Program-made: the position numbers and the translations under genes
Notes under the pieces: generated by a model
The model's database searches: none
Seen by the model: only the letters and a program-made list of their open reading frames with translations
Told to the model about the DNA's origin: nothing
Part shown: one piece after another, positions 44,803-54,646 of the stretch
Position numbering within the stretch: position 1 is the stretch's first letter
How the letters are laid out: every line of letters begins with the position of its first letter
Assembly: GCF_947387555.1 (NCBI RefSeq)
Contig: NZ_CANDNZ010000014.1
Coordinates: 91,085-155,084, forward strand
Origin: Thalassomonas sp. RHCl1
Lineage (GTDB): Bacteria; Pseudomonadota; Gammaproteobacteria; Enterobacterales; Alteromonadaceae
Direction: 5' to 3'
DNA: 64,000 bases

Positions 44803-47511
44803 TTAAAACGGAGATTCTGCCCGAAACTGCTGGCCGATTTCATCCGCCGATAAACTTTGCTGATAGAATTTAAATTCATCCAATAAACCCGAAAAATAAC
44901 TTGAAGCAGAGTGCCACTGGCCGACACCAAGACGAAACTCCTGTGAGGTATTAAAAAAGAACTCGGTACTGTCCGGGAAATGGTATTGATAACGCGCTTC
45001 ACCATTTAAATAGACAGTAGCAAGCCGCTCCGCCCGGTTAAAGGTCAATGCCAGGTGAGCCCACTCCTGCTGGTGCAGTCGGATGCCCGGGTTAATATGT
45101 TTTGCATTGAGGTAAAATAATACTTCACCATTTTCCCCTAAGGTTAACGACACATCTCCCTGGCGATTTAAGCGCGGACGACCAAAGGCTTCACCTCCGG
45201 TGCTAAAGTCGTTTGCCTTGAGCCAAAACATCAGGCTGAACTCTCCGGTATTATCTATGTTAGCCATAGGATCCGGGATCAGTATTTCATCATTCAGCTC
45301 ATCAAAGGCAACAGCCTGGCCGACAACTCCTTCAACTAACTCGATATTCCCCTTAACCTCGGCAAAAATCTCAGCCATCACATCCATAGCCGGGTTTGCA
45401 CCGCTCTCAAAATTCAAATGGAATAAGGGAGCAGTAAAATTATACGTATCACCATCATCAGCTCCCGGTGAACCGCTGCCATCACCTTCTGCAAAACTAA
45501 GCCCGCTACAATCCGAGAAATTATCCTCTGCGTGATAAGCCGTATCAGGGGTAAGCACATCAACAAAGTTTACCGGGCCCGGGGCACATACCTGATTATT
45601 GCTGATTTCAGCACCGTCACTGTCCTCACCAAGCCTGACCAAAAATAGCGAACCATTCACCTCGACACGATTATTAGTCACCCGGTTATTGCCGGCATGC
45701 TCCGGTTCATTGCGCCCTTTGCCAATACTGACGCCGACCCAGCTGGTGGTCGGGTGTTTTTGTACCAGTTGATTATTTTCAACGACAGAATCATGCCCGG
45801 AAAGCACAAGGGCAACCTGGTTTTGACTGCCGCTGGCTTCAATCCGGTTATCGGCAAATAGAATATTATTCACCTGCTCACCGACTTTACTGGTACCCGG
45901 ACCGAGATTAACGACAATATCGGTGTCAGACCTAAACAGGTTTTCCCTGATCAATACCCAGGCAGTGGGATAATTTTCGGCAGATTGTACCGGGTTAACA
46001 TCACAGTCGTTGAGCACCAGGCAATCCCCCTGGTTATGAAGCTTCAACGCATGCTTATTCGGCGAAGGCCGGGCAAAAATGTTATGGGCGATCACAGATT
46101 TAAACGCCAGCGGCACCCTAAGAGCATGCTCGGCCCGTCGGGTAGCGGCATCAGACATTTCAGTGCCCAGGATCATATGGCGATGCGCCGGTAAGTAAAC
46201 AATATTACCGCCGGATTTACATTGAGGATTTACCAGGCTTGCCAGCACTTGTGCCTGGTAATCTTGCCATAACGTCGCCCAATCGGACTCATCAAGGGCC
46301 GTTTGCTTATCACCATTATGCCACTCGGGCACCACGGGCGATTCACAGACGAGAGCTTCAGGGTCGTACATCTCGGCATTACCGGCACCTAATTTTTCAA
46401 ATCTGGAATTAAAAATACCGATAACATCATGGGGCACACGTTGGCCATAGGTACGGCCGATAACCGCAGTATCAAACTTTTCTATTTCAAGCTTGTCCAA
46501 GGTTACTTTGCTGGCACTGCCATAAAGATTAATCCCACGGTTGGCATCTCCGCATACCCGTGTCATGGCAAGATCGACGATAGTAATATCGCTGCTGCCG
46601 TCCGCCAGGATCAGCAGATCTGCATAAGACTGGGCACCTAACATTTGCAAGACAGGTGCATTATCGCAACGCCCCTGATGATTAAGGTTGCAGGTCCCGA
46701 AAGCCCCGAGGCGACTACCGTTAAATTCACTCAGATATAATGAATCATAAAAGGTGAAAGTTTCGCCACGATGAAAAAGCAGGCGTTTATTGCTGTCAAT
46801 AAAAGGTGTGATCTGCTGCGCAGAAATCAATGTCTGCTGATGCGCTTGTGCTTCAAGCCGGCAATCCCATTGCTGCTGATAATCAAGATACTCAAAGGTA
46901 CTGTTATGCTCATAATCGAGCGCATATTCTTTATAGGGATTCCAGATACGTTGCTGTTTTTGCATACTGCCGCGAAATTTTCCCGCGCTCAGCAAGTCTG
47001 CAATCTCACTGCCGGGCATTAACTGCACTTGCCGGGCATTTTCCGGGCAGCCGGAAAAGTCTCCCGCCATAGAAAAACACACGGTATTTTCCCCGGCATA
47101 AATCTCATCGGCATCACTGACCTCGATAACCACAGATTTTACTACAGGTTCAAAAGCGCCGTTTTTACTGGTGATCTCAACACTGACCTGATAATGCCCC
47201 GGCGTTTCAAAAAGATGGCCGGCAACAAAGCCAGTATCACTGTTTTTCGATTGCTGGTTGGTGCTCCAGCGCTGGCCATTTTCATCACCAAAGTTCCAGG
47301 AATAATGAACATCCCGGATGGCATCCAGCGGTTGACCATTGAGGATAACCTCTGAAGCATCAAAGTGAACGGCAAGCGGCGCCGGACCACTTACATGGGA
47401 ACTAATCAACTCTACACGTTCAATGTGTGCGGCATAGGTTATAGTAATATTGCCAAGCATAAACCAGGACAATAAGCTTAAGGCGACAAACGGATTAATA
47501 CGAAACTTCAT
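44803..47511 (-). CDS. Exported PKD / beta-helix / LamG-like protein
   Basis: The product has about 902 residues. ATG 47511 (MKFRINPF) is favoured over ATG 47523, which sits too close to AAGG. The signal peptide ends near TYA. A PKD domain (about 35-130: SGPAPLAVHFDAS, SWNFGDENG) is followed by a long region of right-handed beta-helix type with repeated Asn/Val-rich turns (NRIEASGSQNQVALVLSGH, NNQLVQ, NNRVTNNRVEVNGS). A C-terminal LamG/concanavalin domain follows (FSLMFWLKANDF, WAHLALTFNRAERLATVYLNG, FSGLLDEFKFYQQSLSADEI). This suggests an extracellular glycan-binding or glycan-degrading protein. I cannot name catalytic residues. Confidence 0.85.
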   Translation of the reverse strand: MKFRINPFVALSLLSWFMLGNITITYAAHIERVELISSHVSGPAPLAVHFDASEVILNGQPLDAIRDVHYSWNFGDENGQRWSTNQQSKNSDTGFVAGHLFETPGHYQVSVEITSKNGAFEPVVKSVVIEVSDADEIYAGENTVCFSMAGDFSGCPENARQVQLMPGSEIADLLSAGKFRGSMQKQQRIWNPYKEYALDYEHNSTFEYLDYQQQWDCRLEAQAHQQTLISAQQITPFIDSNKRLLFHRGETFTFYDSLYLSEFNGSRLGAFGTCNLNHQGRCDNAPVLQMLGAQSYADLLILADGSSDITIVDLAMTRVCGDANRGINLYGSASKVTLDKLEIEKFDTAVIGRTYGQRVPHDVIGIFNSRFEKLGAGNAEMYDPEALVCESPVVPEWHNGDKQTALDESDWATLWQDYQAQVLASLVNPQCKSGGNIVYLPAHRHMILGTEMSDAATRRAEHALRVPLAFKSVIAHNIFARPSPNKHALKLHNQGDCLVLNDCDVNPVQSAENYPTAWVLIRENLFRSDTDIVVNLGPGTSKVGEQVNNILFADNRIEASGSQNQVALVLSGHDSVVENNQLVQKHPTTSWVGVSIGKGRNEPEHAGNNRVTNNRVEVNGSLFLVRLGEDSDGAEISNNQVCAPGPVNFVDVLTPDTAYHAEDNFSDCSGLSFAEGDGSGSPGADDGDTYNFTAPLFHLNFESGANPAMDVMAEIFAEVKGNIELVEGVVGQAVAFDELNDEILIPDPMANIDNTGEFSLMFWLKANDFSTGGEAFGRPRLNRQGDVSLTLGENGEVLFYLNAKHINPGIRLHQQEWAHLALTFNRAERLATVYLNGEARYQYHFPDSTEFFFNTSQEFRLGVGQWHSASSYFSGLLDEFKFYQQSLSADEIGQQFRAESPF

Positions 47512-47693
47512 AAGACGATCCATCCTTGTTTGGGGTAAGAAATAAAAACTCTTTGCCAGAGAAGGGTTATGTTAGATAACACCTTTTCTCCGATTAACTG
47601 TCAGCCTATAAGTATCGACTAAAAAAGATCACAACTTAAACGCTGCACAAAACAGCTTCAACGAAAGCAGTCAGACAACAAGGAAAAATAACA

Positions 47694-47999
47694 TCAGAAG
47701 GGGAGTTTTCTCAGTAAAATATCTTTAAACATGACCCAGTCGCCCAGCAGGCTATAAAAGGGATAAGTGAAAGTGGCGGGTTTATTTTTCTCAAAGAAAA
47801 AGTGCCCTATCCAGGCAAAGCCATAGCCAATGACAGGCAACAACCACAGCAATAACCAGCTGCCGCTAAAGACAATATAAGTCAGCAGCAGGAGAATCAG
47901 CAGGGAACCGAGAAAATGTAACCTGCGGCAGACAAGATTAGCGTGCTGGCTCAGGTAAAACGGATAGAACTCGGCAAAACTCTTATATTGTTTACTCAT
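47694..47999 (-). CDS. DUF962 / Mpo1-like membrane protein
   Basis: The 101-residue product runs from ATG 47999 behind AGGAAA. It carries SFAEFYPFYLSQHANLVCRRLHF with the conserved His residues, two or three membrane helices, and IGYGFAWIGHFFFEKNKPATFTYPFYSLLGDWVMF. These are diagnostic of the DUF962/Mpo1 family. The yeast member is an Fe-dependent dioxygenase for fatty-acid alpha-oxidation; the bacterial role is inferred only. It is an inner-membrane protein and a single gene. Confidence 0.9.
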   Translation of the reverse strand: MSKQYKSFAEFYPFYLSQHANLVCRRLHFLGSLLILLLLTYIVFSGSWLLLWLLPVIGYGFAWIGHFFFEKNKPATFTYPFYSLLGDWVMFKDILLRKLPF

Positions 48000-48066
48000 C
48001 ACATTTCCTGTCGTTTCCTGGACGTTTTAACTTAGCAGCCTGCTTTAGCTCTTTACCTCAGCAAAA

Positions 48067-48492
48067 TTACTGTCTGCCCGGTTCAAATCCTTCATACCTG
48101 GGCAAGTCAGCATCAAGCTCGTCCCAGTTGGCCTTAGAGCCGATAAAATTATGGCTGCCGGGCCTTTCCCTGATATCGGAGTCAAAAATACCTAAACGCA
48201 CCCGTACCCTGCCCGGCTCTTGCTCATTTGAACTATACACCGGCGAACCGCAGGCGGAGCAGAAGTGGCGGCAACGCCCCGGTTTAAAGGCAAAGCTGGC
48301 TAGTAACTCCTGTCCTTGCGTGACCTCAAAATCAGCGCTGTTGACAAAACCATTAGTGGCATAGGCTGTGCCGCTGGATTTCCGGCAAAGCGAGCAATGG
48401 CAATGGATAATCTCGCTGATCTCCCCCTTCACCCGGATATTAACCGCACCGCAAAGGCATTTTCCCAAATACACAATAAAGCCTCCCGCCAT
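48067..48492 (-). CDS. GFA/CENP-V-family zinc protein
   Basis: The 141-residue protein has the zinc pattern KCLCGAV, HCHCSLCRKSSG and CSACGSPVY of the glutathione-dependent formaldehyde-activating (GFA) fold. Most members are annotated as GFA enzymes without evidence of that activity. Its ATG overlaps the stop of the upstream GNAT gene (TAATG), so the two are translationally coupled. Confidence 0.9.
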   Translation of the reverse strand: MAGGFIVYLGKCLCGAVNIRVKGEISEIIHCHCSLCRKSSGTAYATNGFVNSADFEVTQGQELLASFAFKPGRCRHFCSACGSPVYSSNEQEPGRVRVRLGIFDSDIRERPGSHNFIGSKANWDELDADLPRYEGFEPGRQ

Positions 48493-48959
48493 TACGCCGG
48501 TCGGCTGTCATTGAGCGTTAAAAAATAGCCGAAAAAGCCGCTGGATCTTTTATAACCTAAAGACTGATAGAGCTTTTGCGCCTGCAGATTCGATTCGGCG
48601 GTTTCCAGGGCAATGCCTTTGGCATTTGTTGCTACAGCATGCTCCTTTGCCCGGTTGAGCAATAAGGTGCCGACACCTAAGCCCCTGGCCTGCTCCAGGA
48701 CATAGAGATCATTAAGTACCCAGGTGCGCTGCGCCGATACCGAAGAAAAATTGGGATAGAGCTGAGTAAACCCCAGGTATTGGCCGTTTTCATCTTTAGC
48801 ATAAAAAATCACAGATTCTTCATTGCCCAGGCGTTCACTGATAAATTGCTGCGCCAGCTCAGGATTACTTTGCTGCCGGTAGAATATCCGGTAGAGGTTA
48901 AATAAGTTAGCAATTTGTGCGACATCTTTTAAGCTTGCCCGCTCGATTAATACTTCCAC
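48492..48959 (-). CDS. GNAT-family N-acetyltransferase
   Basis: The 155-residue product is read from GTG 48959, five bases after GGAG. This makes the protein begin MEVLIERAS, the usual GNAT opening; an ATG 24 bases upstream is less apt. Motif A is LYVLEQARGLGVGTLLL, and motif B includes ETAESNLQAQKLYQSLGYKR. The acceptor is unknown. It is coupled to the GFA gene downstream. Confidence 0.88.
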   Translation of the reverse strand: MEVLIERASLKDVAQIANLFNLYRIFYRQQSNPELAQQFISERLGNEESVIFYAKDENGQYLGFTQLYPNFSSVSAQRTWVLNDLYVLEQARGLGVGTLLLNRAKEHAVATNAKGIALETAESNLQAQKLYQSLGYKRSSGFFGYFLTLNDSRPA

Positions 48960-49080
48960 GACTGCTCCGGTTGTCATTGGCATCAGGGTTAATTTGCTTC
49001 GCCCTATAATGCTAAAGAAGTCCCCGGCTGTACATCAAAATTTATGACATTATCCCCGCCTGCTGCTTTTTAAATAAATA

Positions 49081-49103
49081 AGCCACCGAGAAACCAGGTG
49101 GCT
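49081..49103 (-). terminator. Terminator of the toxin-locus downstream gene
   Basis: AGCCACC (49081-49087) pairs with GGTGGCT (49097-49103). On the minus strand it is followed by TTATTTATTT. It lies about 65 bases past the stop of the 407-residue toxin-like gene. Confidence 0.7.
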
Positions 49104-49169
49104 CATCTATCTGTTTATTTTGCTAACGGCATCGGCCGAAAACTTAGCAGACTTCTGCCATCAAGCGGC

Positions 49170-50393
49170 TTAATCACTCACAGCGATATAGGCGTTTTCA
49201 ACAAATTTGCTTGCTTTGACGGAAATTTGCTGCCATTGCGTTTGAATTTGACCAACCGAAGCCTGTGCGGTAATGCTGCCCACTAAGGCAATAGCATTGT
49301 CCAGGCCATTAACCCCTTGGGTCGCAGTGATCGATTCCAAAATAGTATCAAAATCGCTGTTAATTCCCTGCCAGTGTCCTTTTAATTTATTGATATGTAA
49401 AACGGCGGTACGGATTTTATTTTCCAAATCAATAACGCTTTGGTGGGACTTTTGGTAGGAAGCGTAAATATTTTCCTTATAGGTCAACTGTTGCTGTAAA
49501 ACACTGATATCCGCCAATACCTGGTTGCGCTCCTTACGTGCTTTTTCGGCTTTATCGCCGTAAACACCGGCAACCGAACCGGCAGCAATCAGACCGAAAA
49601 AAGGTATCCAGGCATAACTGGCCGTCGTGGCCGCCACGGTAACGTAATGATCATAGTCGGCATTTAACTGCCTGACCCTGGCATTAAGTGTTGCTATTTG
49701 CGATTTAAGCGCACTGCCGTCATCTTGCAGGTATTCGCTGTGTGTGGTGCGTAACTGATCTAACTGGCCGCTTTGCCGGGCAATATCTGCGGCAAAACCC
49801 AGTAAGTCGCTTTCCGCTTTAGCCGTCTCTGCCTGGCGTGTCTGCGCTTCAGCCTGTAACATGGTAAGCAGGGCAACGGCGGTATTTTTTTGTGCCTCGG
49901 CAGCAATTGCATCATTTGCCTGGGCCGCCTCCTTCATCGCCATCAAACTGTCGATTAACGGCGCTATGATCAAGCGATGAATTTCAGCATAATTGCCTAA
50001 TTTTAATGCCAGATTCACCACGGAAGGATATATGGTGCTGTTCCACTCGTTTGCCGTTGCATGTATTAATTTGTATTCATTGAGCAAGGCCTGAAAATTG
50101 CTGAAAGAAACGCTGGACGGGATAGCAAAGGCACTTACCATAGCAGATTGCGTTATCGGTAAACGCAGGGCTTCCTGTACATAAGCCTGAATGGTGTACC
50201 ACTCTTGCTGATGTAATAAAAACTCATCCGTGTCCACATCCATAAACTGGCCGTTAGCTGCAATCACAGTATCATAGTGTATCGGCTCGACGGTAATTTC
50301 CGCTTGTGCCGGGGACAAGATACTTGCACTGATCAAAGACAGTGCGAATGTTGAACGAATAAATTGATGACTTATCTTTTTTATTTTTTTCAT
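49170..50393 (-). CDS. XaxA/HBL-like alpha-helical pore-forming toxin subunit, copy 2
   Basis: The 407-residue product runs from ATG 50393, chosen because its paralogue starts identically (MKKI..ISH). A signal peptide ends at AQA (about 31). The mature protein is almost all helical with coiled-coil segments. One central hydrophobic hairpin-like stretch lies at about 251-278 (VTVAATTASYAWIPFFGLIA), followed at once by DKAEKARKERN. A single hydrophobic stretch between long helices is the layout of ClyA/HBL/XaxA alpha-pore-forming toxins, which insert it into target membranes. About 70% of residues appear shared with the copy at 53414. The assignment rests on architecture and pattern, not a search. 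Confidence 0.75.
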   Translation of the reverse strand: MKKIKKISHQFIRSTFALSLISASILSPAQAEITVEPIHYDTVIAANGQFMDVDTDEFLLHQQEWYTIQAYVQEALRLPITQSAMVSAFAIPSSVSFSNFQALLNEYKLIHATANEWNSTIYPSVVNLALKLGNYAEIHRLIIAPLIDSLMAMKEAAQANDAIAAEAQKNTAVALLTMLQAEAQTRQAETAKAESDLLGFAADIARQSGQLDQLRTTHSEYLQDDGSALKSQIATLNARVRQLNADYDHYVTVAATTASYAWIPFFGLIAAGSVAGVYGDKAEKARKERNQVLADISVLQQQLTYKENIYASYQKSHQSVIDLENKIRTAVLHINKLKGHWQGINSDFDTILESITATQGVNGLDNAIALVGSITAQASVGQIQTQWQQISVKASKFVENAYIAVSD

Positions 50394-50639
50394 TATTATG
50401 AGTCTTCCTGATCTCAACCTGCAAACACTTCTGTACCCTTAACAATACTCAAGCGAGTGTCCTGCTGAAAAAGCTGACTTTTCCAGGAAAACAACAGGCA
50501 AACAGGCGGATACAAACACAGGTGCAGGCTGTTAATTATTTCAATAATGGATACCGGCAGGGAGTGTTCTTCCTGCAATATCTTTTGCTCTTTTTATGTA
50601 ACTCACCCATGGCCGCAGCCAAGTGAAAACATTAACAAC

Positions 50640-50665
50640 AGCCACCCGGCAAGCGCCGGGCGGCT
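50640..50665 (-). terminator. Stem-loop after the central toxin-locus gene
   Basis: CCCGGC and GCCGGG pair around AAGC, extended by AGCC/GGCT. It lies 16 bases past the stop of the 790-residue gene, followed on the minus strand by T-rich sequence. Confidence 0.65.
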
Positions 50666-50680
50666 GACATTGCGGTGGGC

Positions 50681-53053
50681 TTAATTCACTTTAGGAATAG
50701 CGTTGCCGGAAAACTCCAGGCGGATGCTTTCCACTTTACTCAGGTCAACCGTCGTTGGCTCGCGCAATGCCAGTGACCAGGTCGAGAACGGCGTCGGCTC
50801 GAAGTAGGCGAATTCAAACTTATCGGCAATACTGCCGTCGGTAATAATGCTGAATTGGGTATCCGCAACCTCACCGTTGGTTAACTGATAACCAAACAGG
50901 CGATATAAAGGATTGGCATTAAAAGTATATTTATTCCCCTGCCAGCGATCCTGATATTCGCCGTTACTGTTAATATCAATGAAGTAATTAGTACCGGTTG
51001 GTAATTCCTTACCTTGTAAAACCACCCGCACCGTATCCAGACGCACCCGGTCGAATAAGCTAAAGGCAGGATGATCCTGGGCAATATTCACACTCAGGGC
51101 GCCGTCGGCAGCAAAGTCGGCTATTTGTTGCGCATCTGTTATTTCAATACTATTGATATAAAAGTCCTGCGGCGATGGCGAGAAACTGTTTAACGCCAAC
51201 TCGTATTCGTTATCCAGCGTTGCCAGGTCCAGCTTATAATCGAGATAGCTCTTATTAAGCGACGGCGTGACTTTACTGCGGGTCAGTCCCCAGTAGTTAA
51301 ATGCCGCCTCATAATTTGCCAGGGCGACAAACATCGGACGTTTCAAGCTGTTCAGGGCACGATGGAAAGCCGTTTCCAGCTCTGCCAGCGCCGATTGATC
51401 GTTATCAATATCAGCGATCAGCGACTCAATACGGGCAACCCGGTTTTTATTGACTTCTGCGGCAATGAGCAACTCAACCAGGCGCGACTGCTCCTGGGCA
51501 AGATCTATCTGCACCGCATTGATCGACTTGCCATAAACAATCAGTTTTTCCAGCTCGGCCAAATAAGGACGTGCCTCATCTATGCCTAAGCTGCTGGCCC
51601 AGCTCAGCTGATCTTTCACATCGATCAACAGCACTTCCCAGGCATTATTGCTTTCATGCAAAGAAGGGATATTAAAATTGAGATTTTCAAAGCTGGTGGC
51701 AATATCGTCATACTTAATATCGCGCTTAATGGTATTGGTCAGGTCCGACACCCCTTTTACCGCACTGGTCACTTTTTCCAGCACATTGGCAACGGTTTTT
51801 ATTTTGATCGACAGCTGGGTCAATTCTACCGCGGTATCGGGAATATCCGCCGCCAGGGCATTTAACCCTTCAACATTACCGACAAAAACCCCGGCAACGG
51901 CGCCGCCCAATGAAGCCACCGCGCCAAAAACCTCCAGCGCCACTTTCAGCTCCTGCTCTGTTTTCCAGTTTTCAAGGCCGACCAAAAAAGCAGAGCGGGT
52001 AGTGAAGACACTGACTTCCTGGGCAGTGAACTGCTCCTGAATCGCCGCTAACGATGTCTCCAGTTCGCTGATATTTTGCTGTGCCTGCTCGGCAATTGCG
52101 GCTTCCGCCACCATGGCATCATTGATATTGGCCAGCATCAGTTCGGCATCGGCTTTGCGTACCGCAACCTCTTTGCCCTGATCTGAAAAGCGTTCAAATT
52201 GTCCCTGGTAGTCCTGCATGGTATCCAGGTAGCTGGCATAAGTAGACTGATACAGGTTACGGTCCAGATAAGGGACATAGTTGTCTCCACGGTTGGAGAA
52301 CTCGACGAACTGCTTTAAGTTAGCCGCTTGCGTGTACAGGTTGGCAATAAACGGATTTTGCTCTAACACCACGGGAGAGGCGCGTAAGCTTTTCTCCACC
52401 CAGGTCAGCATGCTGATACTTAAAGCGGGGTTTTGATCATAGATAGAAGCCGCCATATCAAAGGCTTTTTCAAACACCTGCTGATGGCCTTCGACATTTT
52501 GCTGTAAGTAGCCGCTTAAATCGCCGCTTACCGTTTGCTTTTGATGTTGCCCCGCCAGCACGGTAATTAACTCGCCGTTACCCAGCTCATGACCGCCGAT
52601 ATTGTCCAGGTTATAACTGCCGTCAGGAAAAAAAGCGATAGTGCTTAAACTGGCGCTCACTTCCTGGGCAAAAACCCCCACCAGTTCACTGCTGTTGGCG
52701 CCGCCATCAAGGGAGATGGTACCGCTGCCGCTGCCGATAATGCGTCGGGCATAAATAAATAGTGACTGATTTTTCAGGTTAATAGCAAAGTTATCGGGAA
52801 TTTCCACGGTATCGGCAACAATGACGATCGTTGCCGGCTTTTTAGCGCCGATTTGCGGATTAAACAGCGCCTCACTTAAGTTAACATAGAGATCCGCCGT
52901 CACCATAGACGAAGCACTTAAATGTTCCTTTTTAGCAAAAAACTTCTGGGGCAGATTTGCCGGTTCGGTTAAACCATATAAGTCGGTCCAGTCGGTCGCC
53001 TGGGCCTGCATGCCTGATAATAATAAGGCGGTTGGTATCAATAATTTACGCAT
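50681..53053 (-). CDS. Large secreted helical protein, predicted partner of the two XaxA-like toxins
   Basis: The 790-residue product runs from ATG 53053 behind AAGGAAAG; an upstream ATG would hide the signal peptide (MRKLLIPTALLLSGMQAQA). About 30-180 looks beta-rich (TIVIVADTVEIPDNF, GSGSGTISLDGG). About 230-620 is helical with coiled coils around one hydrophobic segment near 370-395 (VALEVFGAVASLGGAVAGVFVG). The last 150 residues are again beta-rich, with FYINSIEITDAQQI and FSTWSLALREPT, reminiscent of receptor-binding ends of large insecticidal toxins. I recognise no named family. Its place between two XaxA-like genes suggests a third toxin component. Confidence 0.7.
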   Translation of the reverse strand: MRKLLIPTALLLSGMQAQATDWTDLYGLTEPANLPQKFFAKKEHLSASSMVTADLYVNLSEALFNPQIGAKKPATIVIVADTVEIPDNFAINLKNQSLFIYARRIIGSGSGTISLDGGANSSELVGVFAQEVSASLSTIAFFPDGSYNLDNIGGHELGNGELITVLAGQHQKQTVSGDLSGYLQQNVEGHQQVFEKAFDMAASIYDQNPALSISMLTWVEKSLRASPVVLEQNPFIANLYTQAANLKQFVEFSNRGDNYVPYLDRNLYQSTYASYLDTMQDYQGQFERFSDQGKEVAVRKADAELMLANINDAMVAEAAIAEQAQQNISELETSLAAIQEQFTAQEVSVFTTRSAFLVGLENWKTEQELKVALEVFGAVASLGGAVAGVFVGNVEGLNALAADIPDTAVELTQLSIKIKTVANVLEKVTSAVKGVSDLTNTIKRDIKYDDIATSFENLNFNIPSLHESNNAWEVLLIDVKDQLSWASSLGIDEARPYLAELEKLIVYGKSINAVQIDLAQEQSRLVELLIAAEVNKNRVARIESLIADIDNDQSALAELETAFHRALNSLKRPMFVALANYEAAFNYWGLTRSKVTPSLNKSYLDYKLDLATLDNEYELALNSFSPSPQDFYINSIEITDAQQIADFAADGALSVNIAQDHPAFSLFDRVRLDTVRVVLQGKELPTGTNYFIDINSNGEYQDRWQGNKYTFNANPLYRLFGYQLTNGEVADTQFSIITDGSIADKFEFAYFEPTPFSTWSLALREPTTVDLSKVESIRLEFSGNAIPKVN

Positions 53054-53353
53054 AAAACTTTCCTTGATCAGGCCAAAACAACAATCCGTTACCACACTTG
53101 TCGATAAGCGCTATTTAATTAAGCGCTCAGCAACAGGCACCTGAAATACAACCGCGAAGATTAGTTACAAACTCCTGGGAGTGAGCAAAGAAAACTAAAA
53201 CATAGCAGGAGCACAAATACCCGGCTTGGTACAAAGCAAACCCCGCCATGACTCAACAGTTATGAGCACGGCTTCTTTGTAGCAGGCAAGTATTGGTAAA
53301 CGGGCTATTGATCTGGCCAAAAAAACATACGTCAGTAGTCACTGACTCATTTA

Positions 53354-53400
53354 CCTAAGCCGCAATGCCGCTGCAGTTTTGCATCCCGGTGCGGCTTAGG
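53354..53400 (-). terminator. 11-bp stem-loop after the first toxin-like gene
   Basis: CCTAAGCCGCA (53354-53364) pairs perfectly with TGCGGCTTAGG (53390-53400). It begins 13 bases past the stop of the 410-residue gene and lacks a clear T-run. Confidence 0.55.
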
Positions 53401-53413
53401 TATTCATCCTTAA

Positions 53414-54646
53414 TTACAGCGCTTCGTCGCTAACCACTATGTAGGCATTTTGAGCAAACTTAGTCGCTTTAGCAGAGATTTCCTGCCATTCTGTTTGAAT
53501 TTGCGCCACAGAGATTTGTGCGGTAATGCTGCCCACCAGCGCAATGGCATTTTCCAGACCGTTGGCACCTTCGGTTGAACTAATCAGCTCTAACATGGTA
53601 TCGAAATCGGCGTTAATGCCCTGCCAGTGACCCTTTAATTTATTGACATGGGGGATAGCGGCGCGCACTTTATTTTCTATGCCGATAATGCTTTTGTAGG
53701 ACTCCTGGTAGGAGACATAAACATTTTCTTTATAGCTCAGCTCTTTCTCCAGCTCTTTGATATCATCTTTTAGCTGGTTGCGTTCTTTACGTGCTTTTTC
53801 CGCTTTATCGCCATAAACCCCGGCAACAGGAGCCGCGGCTAAAATTCCGTAAAAGGGCACCCAGGCATAAGTGACTGTAGTCGCGGCTATGGTGACGTAC
53901 TTGTCATAGTCGGCATTTAGCTGGGCCACCCGGGTCTGGATCTCGGCAATCCGGCGTTTAAGGTCGCTGCCGTCATCAAGCAGGTATTCTGAATGGGTTG
54001 TACGCAGTTGATCCAACTGGCCGCTTTGCAGGGCAATATCGGCAGCAAAATTAAGTAGATCGGTTTCCGCCTTGGCGGTATCTTCCTGGCGGGCGACCGC
54101 ATAAGACTTCAAGATATTCAATAAGGCGATTGCCGTTTGTCTTTGTACTTCGGCACCTGCCAGATCCTGGGTCAAAGCCGCCGTTTTCATCGCCACTAAG
54201 GCATCTAATAACGGGGCAATAAATAAACTGTGGGTATCGGCATAATTGCTGAGCTTCAATGCCAGGCTCACCATGCTGGGATAAATCGTCCGGTTCCAGG
54301 AATCTGCGGTGGTATTCACTTCCTGATATTCTTCCAGTAACGCCTGGAAGTTAGTAAAAGGCACATCTGAGGGTATACCAAAGGCATTGATCATAGACGT
54401 TTCAGTAACGGGTAAACGTAATGCTTCTTCCACATAGGCCTGAATGGTGTACCACTCTTCCTGCTGTAATAAAAACTCGTCCGAACCCAGGTCGATAAAC
54501 TGACTGTTAGCCCCGATCACGGTATCATAATGCACCGGGTCAACTGTGGTTTCAGCCTGTACCTGAGATAAAATGCTGGCGCCGATAATCGACAGCGCGA
54601 ATGTTGAACGAATTAACTTATGACTTATCCTTTGTATCTTTTTCAT
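53414..54646 (-). CDS. XaxA/HBL-like alpha-helical pore-forming toxin subunit, copy 1
   Basis: The 410-residue paralogue of the 49170 gene has a signal peptide ending near VQA. It shares WYTIQAYVEEALRLPVTE, a hydrophobic stretch VTIAATTVTYAWVPFYGILA and YGDKAEKARKERNQL. VNKLKGHWQGINADFDTML near the C-terminus is almost identical in both. The upstream DNA is also conserved between the copies for about 130-150 bases, including GTTTTTGCAGG..ATCAGGAA. The duplication therefore included the leader and promoter. Secreted binary or tripartite toxins of this superfamily attack eukaryotic membranes; the target here is unknown. Confidence 0.75.
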   Translation of the reverse strand: MKKIQRISHKLIRSTFALSIIGASILSQVQAETTVDPVHYDTVIGANSQFIDLGSDEFLLQQEEWYTIQAYVEEALRLPVTETSMINAFGIPSDVPFTNFQALLEEYQEVNTTADSWNRTIYPSMVSLALKLSNYADTHSLFIAPLLDALVAMKTAALTQDLAGAEVQRQTAIALLNILKSYAVARQEDTAKAETDLLNFAADIALQSGQLDQLRTTHSEYLLDDGSDLKRRIAEIQTRVAQLNADYDKYVTIAATTVTYAWVPFYGILAAAPVAGVYGDKAEKARKERNQLKDDIKELEKELSYKENVYVSYQESYKSIIGIENKVRAAIPHVNKLKGHWQGINADFDTMLELISSTEGANGLENAIALVGSITAQISVAQIQTEWQEISAKATKFAQNAYIVVSDEAL

